From: Neobacillus paridis
GTDB taxonomy: Bacteria > Bacillota > Bacilli > Bacillales > Cytobacillaceae
Reading direction: 5' to 3'
NCBI RefSeq assembly: GCF_016765675.1
Contig: NZ_JAESWB010000134.1
Span: 98,701 to 162,700 of the forward strand
Length of the DNA stretch: 64,000 bases
Positions 24,562 through 34,141 of the stretch are shown in pieces. The stretch's first letter is position 1. Each line of letters begins with the position of its first letter. The notes under the pieces are model-generated. The model had not been told where the DNA came from and did no database searches. It saw nothing but the letters and a program-made list of their open reading frames with translations. The position numbers and the translations under genes are program-made.

Positions 24562-27500
24562 ATGGAATTTGTTCATTTACGAATGCAAAGTGCTTACAGT
24601 CTGCAAGATTCCACCGTTCGGATCGAGGAGGCCGTAAAAAAGGCAAAAGAGTTTGGGATGACACATCTCGCCTTAACGGACCACCACAATATGTACGGAG
24701 CGTTTCGGTTTCAAGGAGCCTGTAAGAAAGAAGGAATTGCGCCTATTTTTGGGGTAAACGTGATTGTAGATGGATTCCCTCTTATTCTGCTTGCGGAAAC
24801 CCAAGACGGTTACACCAATTTGGTGAAACTTGTCACCTATGCAAACAGTAAGGGGAAAAAGAAGAATCTTCCTCAAGTCACTAAAGAAGAACTTTCTTTT
24901 TTCACAAAAGGGCTAATTGCTCTTTCAGGCGGCGTATCCGGTGAAATCTTTCAAGCATTACTGCAAAATAAACGAGTTAAAGCCTTTCAAATAGCAGAAC
25001 AATATGTTTCCCTTTTTAGCAAGGACAACTTCTTTTTGGAGATTGCCTATCATGGGCTTCCGGAAGAACATGATTTGCTTTTTGGTCAATTCCACTCCTT
25101 TGTAGAAGAAATCAAACAGCGGTTCGACCTTTCCTATGTTGCCACAAACGACATTCATTACCTGTTAAAGGAACACGCTTACGCCCGTTCGGTATTTAAT
25201 CAACTTCAAGGTGACACTCCTCCGTTTTGGGAACAGTACACCCAATATTCCAATGAATTTTACTTTACTTCTCCCGAAACGATGCACCGAAAATTTAAAC
25301 TGTTTCAAGAGGCGTTGGAAAACACGGTTCGTATTGCCAAACGCTGCGAAGGAGTTCAAATTCCAACCGAGCGAAGACTGCCCGATTTTCCCGTCCCCAA
25401 TGGACATACTGTGGAATCCTATTTCGAATACCAAGCATGGGAGGGCTTTAAAAAGCGTTTTCCTGTCCCCAAGCCTGAATACAAGGAACGACTGAAATAT
25501 GAAATTGACATCATCAAGAAAATGGGGTTTCCTGCCTATTTTCTCATTGTTTGGGACTTCATTCACTATGCTAAACACGTTGCTCACATTTCGGTAGGAC
25601 CTGGACGGGGTTCAGCTGCAGGAAGTTTGGTGTCTTACTGTTTGGAGATTACGGACCGATTAGACCCGATTGAACATGACCTTCTCTTTGAACGGTTCCT
25701 AAATCCGGAGAGAATTTCCATGCCGGATATTGATATAGATTTTGCAGATCACCGGAGGGAAGAAATGGTTGCCTACGTTCAGAAAAAATACGGGGCTGAC
25801 AGGGTTGCTCAAATCATCACCTTCGGAACAATGGGAACCAAGACCGTTTTACGAGATATTGGCAGAGTTTTGGGTCTTTCCTTTCATGAGACTGCTGAAT
25901 TGTCAAAAGAAATTGTCGATGAATCGCTTTCGGAAGCCAAACAACTTCCTTTTTTTCAGGAGAAAATCTCAAGTGATGATCGTATTGCCAAACTGTTTGA
26001 AATCGGAGAAATCTTGGAGGGTCTACCAAGACATACTTCTGTTCATGCGGCAGGCATCGTGATCAGCCGTCTTCCTGTTCAATCTTACGTCCCGTTAAAG
26101 GAAGAGGATGGCGTCATGATTACCCAATGGGATATGTCGGAAATCGAGCAAGTCGGACTCCTTAAAATGGACTTTTTGGGATTAAAAACATTGACCGTTG
26201 AAGACTATACATTCCAAAACATTTTGGAGACCACCGGACGAAAGTTGACGGTGAATGACATCCCTTGGCGAGATCAAAAAACATTTGATCTTTTGCAAAA
26301 GGGTGCCACCGGGCGTGTTTTTCAGTTGGAATCAGAGGGAATGAAGAAGACCTTGCGGAATATGAAACCGACCTCGTTTGACGACATCGTGGCGGTTCTT
26401 GCCTTATACCGGCCAGGTCCAATGGAATTCATCCCCGATTACATCAAGAACAAAGAGAGAGGCTCTTTTGAAGTCCTCCATCCCATCATGAAACCGATTT
26501 TAACCAGTACACAGGGAATTCTCGTCTACCAAGAACAAATCATGCAGCTTGCCCAACAGCTCTGCGGATACACACTTGGTCAAGCAGATGTCCTTCGGCG
26601 CGCCGTTGGAAAAAAGAAGAAAGAACTGATCGACCAAGAGCGGAACAACTTTGTCCCTCGGGCAGTTGCAAACGGTATTGACGAACAAGTAGCAAACGAA
26701 ATCTATGATCTCATCGTTCGGTTTGCTAATTACGGCTTTAATAAATCCCACGCCGCTGCCTATGCCGTAATCAGTTACGATACAGCTTACTTAAAAGCTC
26801 ACTTTCCGGTTGAGTTCATGGCCGCCAACCTTACCGTTGCGATCGGGGATTCAGACAAACTATCCAGCATTTTAGCAGAATGCAAACGGATGGATATTCC
26901 AATTCTCCCTCCAAGTTTAATGCATTCGCGGGATGTCTTCTCGGTGGAGAAGCTGTCAAACGGGTGTCTTGGTATTCGTTTTGGTCTGAAAGGAGTCCGA
27001 AATGTCGGAGTTCACCTTGCGAAAGCTATTCAAGATTCTCCTGATTTTGAGACGCTGGAAGACTATTTGAAACATATCCCCTCCCATTATTATTCAAAAC
27101 AATCATGGGAAAATCTAATATATGCTGGGGCATGTGATCATTTAGGAAACCGCGGAACGCTTCTTCACCATTTGTCCGACCTTTTAGATTTAGCAAGAGA
27201 ACATCAGGAATGGGAAAAGCAGGGGCAAATGTCCTTTTTCGAACTAGGCATGATTGGGGCAACGCCTTTGGAATATGAAGCAGACCCTCCTGCTATGAAA
27301 TTGTTCAAGGAGGAAAAACGAGTCCTTGAGATTGTCTTAAGCGGACACCCGATGGATGCATGTGAGGATATTGTTTTGCCGTTTACCACTCATTCGATTG
27401 CGGAACTGGACAGCACCCACGACAAAGAATTTGTCACGATTGGCGGAATCTTCACCAACATTAAACAAATTGTCACCAAAAAAGGAAGGCGCATGGCGTT

Positions 27501-27885
27501 TGGTACGCTTGAAGATCAGACAAGTGAAATGGAAGTGGTTCTCTTTCCGAAAACCTATGAAGAGGTAAAAGAGAACATCAAACCGTTTACCCCACTCCTT
27601 GTGAAAGGAAAAGTGGAATGGGATACAAAAGAACAACATCCAAAACTCATTGTAGAATCCATAAGAACGGTTTTAACCGGAAGGCAAGTTTTGTATATCA
27701 AAGTCAAACACTTGGGACATGCCAAAACCCTAAAGTGGCATCTCTCCCAAGAAAATGGAATCACAGATGTCATATTCTATGATGAACAGAAAAGGATACT
27801 TGAAGCCCAAACCTTTAAGGTGCGGTTAAACAAAAAAACACTGGAACTGCTAGGAAAAGAAGTATATGAACTCTATTTGCACTAA
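24562..27885 (+). CDS. dnaE: DNA polymerase III alpha subunit (DnaE type)
   Basis: 1107 residues, the usual length for a Bacillus DnaE. N-terminal PHP domain (MEFVHLRMQSAYSLQDS, LALTDHHNMYG), then the family-C polymerase core with VGPGRGSAAGSLVSY, MPDIDIDFAD (catalytic Asp pair) and GRVFQLESEGMK, a fingers region with ADVLRRAVGKKK and FNKSHAAAYAVISY, and a C-terminal OB fold (FVTIGGIFTNIKQIVTKKG) near ~950-1040. No 3'-5' exonuclease domain, unlike PolC. A full-length replicative polymerase on this element implies partly independent replication. Monocistronic: own promoter and terminator. Confidence 0.97.
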   Translation: MEFVHLRMQSAYSLQDSTVRIEEAVKKAKEFGMTHLALTDHHNMYGAFRFQGACKKEGIAPIFGVNVIVDGFPLILLAETQDGYTNLVKLVTYANSKGKKKNLPQVTKEELSFFTKGLIALSGGVSGEIFQALLQNKRVKAFQIAEQYVSLFSKDNFFLEIAYHGLPEEHDLLFGQFHSFVEEIKQRFDLSYVATNDIHYLLKEHAYARSVFNQLQGDTPPFWEQYTQYSNEFYFTSPETMHRKFKLFQEALENTVRIAKRCEGVQIPTERRLPDFPVPNGHTVESYFEYQAWEGFKKRFPVPKPEYKERLKYEIDIIKKMGFPAYFLIVWDFIHYAKHVAHISVGPGRGSAAGSLVSYCLEITDRLDPIEHDLLFERFLNPERISMPDIDIDFADHRREEMVAYVQKKYGADRVAQIITFGTMGTKTVLRDIGRVLGLSFHETAELSKEIVDESLSEAKQLPFFQEKISSDDRIAKLFEIGEILEGLPRHTSVHAAGIVISRLPVQSYVPLKEEDGVMITQWDMSEIEQVGLLKMDFLGLKTLTVEDYTFQNILETTGRKLTVNDIPWRDQKTFDLLQKGATGRVFQLESEGMKKTLRNMKPTSFDDIVAVLALYRPGPMEFIPDYIKNKERGSFEVLHPIMKPILTSTQGILVYQEQIMQLAQQLCGYTLGQADVLRRAVGKKKKELIDQERNNFVPRAVANGIDEQVANEIYDLIVRFANYGFNKSHAAAYAVISYDTAYLKAHFPVEFMAANLTVAIGDSDKLSSILAECKRMDIPILPPSLMHSRDVFSVEKLSNGCLGIRFGLKGVRNVGVHLAKAIQDSPDFETLEDYLKHIPSHYYSKQSWENLIYAGACDHLGNRGTLLHHLSDLLDLAREHQEWEKQGQMSFFELGMIGATPLEYEADPPAMKLFKEEKRVLEIVLSGHPMDACEDIVLPFTTHSIAELDSTHDKEFVTIGGIFTNIKQIVTKKGRRMAFGTLEDQTSEMEVVLFPKTYEEVKENIKPFTPLLVKGKVEWDTKEQHPKLIVESIRTVLTGRQVLYIKVKHLGHAKTLKWHLSQENGITDVIFYDEQKRILEAQTFKVRLNKKTLELLGKEVYELYLH

Positions 27886-27914
27886 AAAGGACTGCTATAT
27901 GCAGTCCCTTTTTG
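27884..27914. terminator. Bidirectional terminator after dnaE
   Basis: AAAAAGGACTGC-tatat-GCAGTCCCTTTTTG between convergent dnaE and segregation operon 2. Confidence 0.9.
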
Positions 27915-28346
27915 TTAGTCATCAAAATCAAACAATTGGTAGGCCAATCGTTTCGTATGTTCGCTTTCCACCTTAAACGGCTTCGATTCAGCTGACGCAG
28001 GGATTCTCGAACTTTTTTCTTCCCCTTCTTTCTCTGTACTCCATTCTGCCAAGCTGGGAAAAATTTGATTGGGGTGACGCAGTAGATTTTCAATCATTGC
28101 TTGAATCAGCGCTTTGGTATGATCATCGTCTAGCCATCGTCTTTCGTCATCCGTCAAGTTTTCTAATGAAACCCGAACTTCATACTTATCCCATTCAGAT
28201 AAGGCTTGAAAGAATAATTGAATCATTCTTTGCGAGAACCCCCTGCCCTCTTGCTGCTTCAGTTTGTTTAGTGTATCCAGTATTTCTTTTGGTGTGTCGC
28301 TGGGCAGGCGGAAGGAAATGGTGGAACCTGCTTGATAGTGAACCAT
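27915..28346 (-). CDS. Small partner of the actin-like protein, locus 2 (ParR-like)
   Basis: Start at ATG 28346 (MVHYQAGSTISFRLPSDTP), 5 bases after AAGGTGA; the in-frame GTG at 28355 is part of that site. 143 residues with the same SFRLP-DTP-E start and an acidic FDFDD end as the partner at 10844-11260. Probably an RHH adaptor binding the palindromes at 29513-29672. The ATG is 9 bases beyond the actin gene stop. Confidence 0.7.
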   Translation of the reverse strand: MVHYQAGSTISFRLPSDTPKEILDTLNKLKQQEGRGFSQRMIQLFFQALSEWDKYEVRVSLENLTDDERRWLDDDHTKALIQAMIENLLRHPNQIFPSLAEWSTEKEGEEKSSRIPASAESKPFKVESEHTKRLAYQLFDFDD

Positions 28347-28356
28347 CCCTCTCACC

Positions 28357-29487
28357 TTACTTTGTTTCTGTCAATTCTTTTTGTTCAAGATACATCTCAA
28401 GAAGTTTAAAATAGGCTCTAGCTATCATCCAAATACTATCGTCCGAATCAATAAAATAAAGCGGCAACTCGTCTTGTTCCTGATTAATCTTTTCGATATA
28501 AGGGCGAAGAATGAGAGCTCCTCCACCGATTAAATAGGCGCGGCGAATCGAGCGAACCCTTCCCCATAGCTTGTTCACCAATTTATATTCCTCTTTCGCA
28601 AGACGAGTTAAAATGGGCTTATAGATGTGCTGGATAGAAGTTCTTTTTCCTTTAATCCAGATATGCCCTCTTTCCTCGGAGTCTGGATGTGTCAAACAAT
28701 CCACAATCTCCTTCCGGCTCTTAAAATAGGTCATTTTATATTCCTGTTCCACCGCTTCATTAATTTCATCAAGATAAGGAGAAACCCCTTCCCGAATCCC
28801 TTCAGAGTGCAAGTTGTCAACCGAACCATCTTTCATAATGATGGCCGCATCTGTTGAAAGTCCGCCAATATCCTGAATTAAAACATCCATTTTCGTCAAT
28901 TCTTCGTTTCGTAAAGAACCGTCATCATTTGTCGTCAAGTCCACAAGTGCCGCCACCCCTTCGGTGTTGACGAGCACATGTTCAAAGCGGATTCTTACTT
29001 TCATTCCTTCGAGTTCCGGGGTTTGAAGAAATGTGACTTCATGGTAATTGTTGAGAAGTTTCTCTTTGAAACTTTTGCGCTTCCCTCTTTTGACTTCATT
29101 TAAAGGAAGGCCGGTTGACAGGTCATACGTTACCTCAATCGTCCCATTTACTGGTTCAAAGGAAGTGGCCGCATCGTAAGCAAGACCTGTTAAAAGAACA
29201 ATGATCGGCTGATCCGATTCCGATTTTTCGCTATCAGGGGTTAATTCATCGTTGCTTTTGTACCCCGATGCAAGTTTCCCTACTGCAAAAGAGCCTTTCC
29301 CCTTTTTTAATGCACCTGATACTACTTGCACATGAAGACCACTTAAAATATCCTGCTCCATGTCGATAATATCCCTTTTTTCCACTGCCGCAATGACGTT
29401 AGGAATATATAACCTGTTCTTCTGGTTCCCCAGATACATTTTTAAACCATCGTTACCAATATCGCCTGCCACTTTTTTATAATTCAC
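28357..29487 (-). CDS. Actin-like plasmid segregation ATPase, locus 2
   Basis: GTG start at 29487 after ATAGGAGGA. 376 residues: phosphate-1 AGDIGNDGLKMYLG, phosphate-2 QDIGGLSTDAAIIM and adenosine motif AYLIGGGALIL. Clearly paralogous to 9723-10844 throughout, but diverged, so the two filaments may be insulated from each other. Expected to polymerise and segregate plasmid copies with the downstream partner. Four GCAAACATTTTGTTTGC-type palindromes lie directly upstream. Confidence 0.88.
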   Translation of the reverse strand: MNYKKVAGDIGNDGLKMYLGNQKNRLYIPNVIAAVEKRDIIDMEQDILSGLHVQVVSGALKKGKGSFAVGKLASGYKSNDELTPDSEKSESDQPIIVLLTGLAYDAATSFEPVNGTIEVTYDLSTGLPLNEVKRGKRKSFKEKLLNNYHEVTFLQTPELEGMKVRIRFEHVLVNTEGVAALVDLTTNDDGSLRNEELTKMDVLIQDIGGLSTDAAIIMKDGSVDNLHSEGIREGVSPYLDEINEAVEQEYKMTYFKSRKEIVDCLTHPDSEERGHIWIKGKRTSIQHIYKPILTRLAKEEYKLVNKLWGRVRSIRRAYLIGGGALILRPYIEKINQEQDELPLYFIDSDDSIWMIARAYFKLLEMYLEQKELTETK

Positions 29488-29512
29488 GCCAATTCCTCCT
29501 ATTTTCTCTCCT

Positions 29513-29672
29513 TGCAAACATTATGTTTGCAACTAATTGATATTAGCAAACACTTTGTTTGCATTTCTCGCAAACTCTTAAACTATTGCTGTAACAACAA
29601 TGTATCAATGTTTTATAAACTTGTAAACATTTTGTTTGCATTTGGCTTTTGAATAGCAAACATTTTGTTTGC
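29513..29672. promoter_or_regulatory. Four palindromic operators (centromere-like) of segregation locus 2
   Basis: Palindromes of the form GCAAACATTTTGTTTGC at 29513-29531, 29546-29562, 29623-29639 and 29656-29672, plus a half-site near 29570. They occupy the gap between the actin-like gene and the upstream HTH gene, the place where parC/operator repeats occur. Confidence 0.8.
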
Positions 29673-29674
29673 AT

Positions 29675-30379
29675 TTACCCAAACCAACCAAAAATACCCT
29701 TTTTCTCCTTCTTTTTCTCTTTTTCAGTTTGAACTCTGCTTAAAGTGCCAATAACCTCTTGCGCCATTTCTTTTTGCTCTTTTTGAAGCTCCGTTACTGA
29801 TGATTGAACTTGTTCCGTTGACTCTTTCATGGTCTGGTTATAGTCTTCCACCTTCTTTTCAATGGAAACCATCTTCTCATTGACGGTCTGATGAATGTTT
29901 TGAATTTCCCCTCTTATGTCGGTATTAGCAATTGTCTGGATGGTGACAGCCATTTGCGTTATCATTTCCTTCATGTCAGCCACATCCTCCGACAACTCAT
30001 CGTACTTCTCCGACAATTCGCCGTAACGTTGCGCCATTCTTTTAATCCCGTCAAAAACATCGACCATATATGGCTTTTGTGATTCGTCTTCTTCTGTTAT
30101 GACGATTTCCTTTACGATTTGCCCCAACTGGTTGCGAATTTCTTCATTCGGTTCATTCGATTCTTTCATTTTTGCAATCAACTGAAACAATTCAATCGCT
30201 TCTTTTCTATATCGCATGGCTCTTCCGTGCCCTGTGGTCGGCAAATACTCCTTAAAGAGATCCGACCACTCTTTCAGTGTGGTTCTCGGCTTTTTCATGA
30301 TGCGGGCAATTTCAGACAAAGAATAATGGACTTTTTCATAAGTGTAGGAAGAATCCTGGTCTTTATAGGTTTCCGTCAT
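29675..30379 (-). CDS. MerR-type HTH protein with long coiled coil (RacA/DUF3967-like)
   Basis: Start at ATG 30379 (MTETYKDQDSSYTY), after AAGGTGATG. 234 residues: MerR-like HTH at ~18-70 (YSLSEIARIMKKPRTTLKEW, then RYRKEAIELFQLIA), a helical linker, and a coiled coil at ~120-225 ending KEKKGIFGWFG, which could be a membrane-touching amphipathic tip. The layout matches Bacillus plasmid proteins of the DUF3967/RacA type, thought to bridge DNA to the cell pole or to regulate plasmid genes. It stands between the actin locus and an iteron array. Confidence 0.75.
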   Translation of the reverse strand: MTETYKDQDSSYTYEKVHYSLSEIARIMKKPRTTLKEWSDLFKEYLPTTGHGRAMRYRKEAIELFQLIAKMKESNEPNEEIRNQLGQIVKEIVITEEDESQKPYMVDVFDGIKRMAQRYGELSEKYDELSEDVADMKEMITQMAVTIQTIANTDIRGEIQNIHQTVNEKMVSIEKKVEDYNQTMKESTEQVQSSVTELQKEQKEMAQEVIGTLSRVQTEKEKKKEKKGIFGWFG

Positions 30380-30489
30380 ATCATCACCTTCTTTCGTCGC
30401 CATATCGGCAAATTTTTTCACCATTTTTGGCATCAATGCCACACTTTGCAGCCTTTCTTTGGGGATTGTCCCATCATTTTCTATTATAA

Positions 30490-30745
30490 CAATCCGTCGT
30501 CAATTCGTGAACAAGTTTCCTCGTCATATCGTCATTATCTTTCGTCAAATCTACCTTAATTTCGTTATTTCTCAACAATCGTCGTTGTTCGCCTTCGTTA
30601 TATCTCATCACATCGTCCTGTTATGCAATTTTGTCATTTATTCATCGTCATTCGGCTTCGTCACATCGTTATCTATTTATATAAAAAAATGAACTACCAT
30701 AACTTCGTCGTTATTCACCTTCGCCTAGTCGTCATTCGTAGACGG
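30490..30745. repeat. Iteron array of TCGTNA-type units
   Basis: About twenty short units of the type TCGTCAT, TCGTTAT and TCGTCGT (for example at 30497, 30521, 30529, 30541, 30561, 30578, 30594, 30612, 30644, 30658, 30665, 30703 and 30729), many spaced 8-11 or about 20 bases. They lie just upstream of the HTH/coiled-coil gene and contain no ORF. Confidence 0.75.
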
Positions 30746-30841
30746 AAGATCTATTTCCTAACATCCATTGAGTAGAGCAATTATAAACGGGAGGGGAGAG
30801 GGTCAATACTTGTTGAAAATATAAATACCTGAATTATTTGA

Positions 30842-30866
30842 GAATATCGGAATATTTAGCTATAAT
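30842..30866 (+). promoter_or_regulatory. Promoter of the C5 methyltransferase gene
   Basis: GAATATCGGAATAT with TATAAT at 30861-30866. Confidence 0.65.
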
Positions 30867-30943
30867 AGAAGTAACCCTTTCCAAACAAGCAACTTTCTTA
30901 TGGGTAGGCAACTACCGATTTTGATTAGAAAGGGGTTTTGTGT

Positions 30944-32845
30944 TTGCAAAAGAAACCAAAAATCGTCAGTTTCTTTGCAGGCATTGGCGGTATCGACCTT
31001 GGCTTTCGTCAAGCGGGGTTTGAAGTAGCCGCCGCCTATGAGATTGATAAATTTGCTGTGCAGACGTATTTGTACAATGTAGGGAGTGAGGTGGTTCAAC
31101 AGGATATAAAAAATCTAACATGGGAAAACCTTCCCGAAAGCGATGTTTGGACGTTTGGATTCCCATGCCAGGACCTTTCGCTTGCCGGACAGAGGCGGGG
31201 GATGAAGATGTATTGTGAAGACTGCAAAGAAGAGATGGACTATCAAGAATACGTTGAAATCCGTCAATGCGGAAGCTGCCAAAGTAAACAGATACGCCCC
31301 GCTACTCGTTCTGGGCTGTTTTTTGAAATCATGCGACTTCTTGATGAATGTAAGATTCACGCTCCGGAGAAACTCCCCAAAGTGCTCTTGGCTGAAAATG
31401 TTAAACCTCTAAAAACTTACCTCCCGCAACTAGAAGAAGAATTCAAACTCCGCCATTTCTCCATGCAAGCCCAGCTTTTTAACTCCAAATTCTGGGGTGT
31501 TCCTCAAAACCGGGAACGCTACTATGTTGTCGGCGTTCACAAATCTCTACGAAAAGACTTTGATTTCCCCAAACAACAATCCGATTTCATTCCTAAACTC
31601 TCCAGTGTTTTAGATCCTTTTGTTGATGAAAAGTATTACATCAGTGACGAAAAAGCAGCCAAAATCATCGAACAGGCCTTGAAACGCCTTCCTAAACTGG
31701 AAGAAATCCATGCTTGTTTAACTCCCGAACGTATCCATAAACGACAAAATGGCCCGAGAGCCAAAGAAAACGAAGCTCCGTCTTTCACAATTACCACTCA
31801 AGACCATCACGGAGTCATAAAAAAAGAAGTGGTCGGGGTATTGGTGTCAGGCAAATCAGGCTTAAGAGAAGTTGAACAATCCTGCACACTAGATGCTTGC
31901 TACTATAAAGGACTTGGGTCGAATCAAAACCGTATAGGGGTACTTGAAATCCTCACCGATGTATGGTGTCTAACCGAACAGAGAACAGAAGAAGCAAAAC
32001 AAATCAGAAGGGAATACCGCCAAAAATACGGAATAGATTTTTGCCCAAGAAGGGGAAAAGAAGTCGCACCTAGAACTGATGATGTAGCGAATTGTATTAC
32101 CGCTACCCAGTCCATTGAACAGCAATTGTTGGAACAAAGAATTGAGATCATTCCTATCCAAATCCTTTCCTCTAATGATGTTCTTCATGTAACAGAACAA
32201 CTTCAATCCCTATGGACTACAAAAGACGGGGTTTCCTATGCAATAGACGCTCATTACTCGAAAGGGACTTCACCTCATGAAGTGGAAAAAGGAAAATCCA
32301 GAAGTACACAAGTCATTGAACCATCCATTCATATTGTAGGAATGTTAGGGGATGAAGGTTTTGAATCAATCAGACGGGTGTATGGAATCGACGGCATTGC
32401 TCCAACTCTCACCACCATGCAGGGAGGAAACCAGCAGCCGAAAGTTCTTGTCGTTGAGCCTGTAAAAAAGACGGAGGGGTGCGAGGGAAACCTTCTATTT
32501 GTGGGTGGAATCTCGTCTGAAAAATGGCTCGATGACGGAAAGGAATTCTCCCGAAACTTTAAGCAGGGGTATCGAGTCTATTCCGTCCAAGGAATCGGAG
32601 CCGCTCTCACAGCAAGAGGGGGAGGACTAGGAGGTTCCAGCGGTCTCTATCTTGTTGCTGTGGGCGCACGTTACCGCGTCAGAAAACTAACTCCAACGGA
32701 ATGCGGCAGATTGCAGGGTTTCCCAATGGAGGCATGGGAACAAGTGGTTTCTGATTCCCAAGCATACAAACAATTTGGCAATTCCGTTACCGTTCCGCTG
32801 GTCAAAGCCATTGCTGAACAAATAAAAATATGCTGTTTTTCCTAA
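30944..32845 (+). CDS. DNA (cytosine-5) methyltransferase
   Basis: TTG start at 30944, 8 bases after AAAGGGG. 633 residues with the ordered C5 motifs: I FFAGIGGIDLGFRQAGF, IV FGFPCQDLSLAGQRRG (catalytic PCQ), VI LLAENVK, VIII NRERYYVVG, IX-X RKLTPTECGRLQGFP and YKQFGNSVTVP. A CxxC..CxxC insert (YCEDCKEE ... QCGSCQSK) follows motif IV, and a long insert of ~300 residues carrying the target domain contains several TLTTMQGG/ALTARGGG-type turns, as in phage enzymes. No restriction partner is visible: an orphan, probably protective or regulatory. Confidence 0.93.
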   Translation: MQKKPKIVSFFAGIGGIDLGFRQAGFEVAAAYEIDKFAVQTYLYNVGSEVVQQDIKNLTWENLPESDVWTFGFPCQDLSLAGQRRGMKMYCEDCKEEMDYQEYVEIRQCGSCQSKQIRPATRSGLFFEIMRLLDECKIHAPEKLPKVLLAENVKPLKTYLPQLEEEFKLRHFSMQAQLFNSKFWGVPQNRERYYVVGVHKSLRKDFDFPKQQSDFIPKLSSVLDPFVDEKYYISDEKAAKIIEQALKRLPKLEEIHACLTPERIHKRQNGPRAKENEAPSFTITTQDHHGVIKKEVVGVLVSGKSGLREVEQSCTLDACYYKGLGSNQNRIGVLEILTDVWCLTEQRTEEAKQIRREYRQKYGIDFCPRRGKEVAPRTDDVANCITATQSIEQQLLEQRIEIIPIQILSSNDVLHVTEQLQSLWTTKDGVSYAIDAHYSKGTSPHEVEKGKSRSTQVIEPSIHIVGMLGDEGFESIRRVYGIDGIAPTLTTMQGGNQQPKVLVVEPVKKTEGCEGNLLFVGGISSEKWLDDGKEFSRNFKQGYRVYSVQGIGAALTARGGGLGGSSGLYLVAVGARYRVRKLTPTECGRLQGFPMEAWEQVVSDSQAYKQFGNSVTVPLVKAIAEQIKICCFS

Positions 32846-32891
32846 AAGGAGGAAAATCTTCTTTGTCTTTTTGTATATCGTATTTTTCCTT

Positions 32892-32918
32892 GAACAAAGG
32901 AATTTAATGGGATAAAAT
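32892..32918 (+). promoter_or_regulatory. Promoter element
   Basis: GAACAAAGGAATTT with TAAAAT 21 bases after its first base, upstream of the secreted repeat protein at 32984. Confidence 0.5.
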
Positions 32919-32983
32919 AAAAGTATTGAAATCATTTGTTTGTTTGAAATTGCACCATAACTCAACAAAAGGAGGTTTGTTTC

Positions 32984-34141
32984 GTGAAGAATAAATGGAA
33001 AATCCTCGGCTCTTTTCTCCTGATTTTTTCCCTCATTCTAGCCAACAGTTCAGTATCTTTTGCAAAAACCGTCAAAAAAACTAGCACCTCAAAGCCTAAA
33101 GTAACCAGCACAAAAATCATTACTGATAAAGACGGGAAACAATATAAAGCGCAGGAGTATAAGTATACCACCACTATCGTTACCACTTCTGTCACATATA
33201 AAAACGTGAAAAAACCGTATACCTACTATGATAATGTGAAAGTGAAGAAGACAGGCTATACAACGGTAAAAACAAAGGTTTGGGTACCTAATAAAAGCGG
33301 AGTAGACAAACATTGGGTAGCACAACCATGTGGTCTTGAAAGATCATCATGCAGATGGATGGGTGCAAAAATAGAATCATCCTCAAGCGGTGGTAAATAC
33401 GTCACCAAAGTAATCAAAAAGCCTTACACCTACTACACAACGGTGAAAGTGAAAAAAACAGGTACAAAGACTGTAAAAGTACCTGTCGTTAAAACAAAAA
33501 AGGTCACTACCACACACACAGGAGTCAAAAAAGTCCCCATCAAATCCCCACCAAATAAGGATAAACAAACAGATAAACCCTCAACCAAAAATTCTAATAA
33601 AGATTCCAAAAACAACGGAAACAATTCAATAAAATCCGGTTCAACTAAACCAACGAATAAGAATCCCGGTAAAAACAGCGATCCCAAAGGTCCTGGAAAG
33701 CCAATTCCTCCAGATGTCATCCCTGAATACACGGTGTATTGGGATGTGTACATCTACTATGTCTCTCCATCTGCTGAAAATCCATGTAATGTCAATGGAG
33801 CCTCCTCACCTTCAGGTTCAGGAGTAGAAGTGGCAAACCTTAATACGTCTGGCAGCAATTTAAAATTCGACTTTGCTTTCTCTGACGTAGGAACTTACCG
33901 AGTAGACGCTTTTCCGATCTCCAATTTTGGAAACTTCAACTGGAACGGAAGAGGAACATCTTTTAATGTGGTAGTTCCATCCAAATATGTAGATGTTGAC
34001 ATGTCCATTCCTCCGCAAAAATGCGTAAAAGAGGTTCAACATTTCCTCTCTGGCGGTGGCGGTGTATTTAAAGGCAACAAGAATCAGATCAAAGACCACG
34101 ACCAAGAAGTGGATAAAAAAAGTCAAAAAGGCTCAAGGTAA
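32984..34141 (+). CDS. Secreted Tyr/Val/Thr-repeat protein with disulfide loop (385 aa)
   Basis: GTG start after AAAGGAGGT. Signal peptide to ~27 (SVSFAK). Residues ~60-200 repeat strands such as KKPYTYYDNVKVKKTGY and KKPYTYYTTVKVKKTG, interrupted by a Cys-bounded loop (CGLERSSCRW). A Lys/Asn/Pro-rich spacer (~205-265) is followed by a beta-sandwich-like domain with a second Cys pair (YYVSPSAENPCN and PPQKC). Related in style to 35248-36324 and 36542-38176. Likely a surface fibre or adhesin; inferred from composition. Confidence 0.7.
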   Translation: MKNKWKILGSFLLIFSLILANSSVSFAKTVKKTSTSKPKVTSTKIITDKDGKQYKAQEYKYTTTIVTTSVTYKNVKKPYTYYDNVKVKKTGYTTVKTKVWVPNKSGVDKHWVAQPCGLERSSCRWMGAKIESSSSGGKYVTKVIKKPYTYYTTVKVKKTGTKTVKVPVVKTKKVTTTHTGVKKVPIKSPPNKDKQTDKPSTKNSNKDSKNNGNNSIKSGSTKPTNKNPGKNSDPKGPGKPIPPDVIPEYTVYWDVYIYYVSPSAENPCNVNGASSPSGSGVEVANLNTSGSNLKFDFAFSDVGTYRVDAFPISNFGNFNWNGRGTSFNVVVPSKYVDVDMSIPPQKCVKEVQHFLSGGGGVFKGNKNQIKDHDQEVDKKSQKGSR

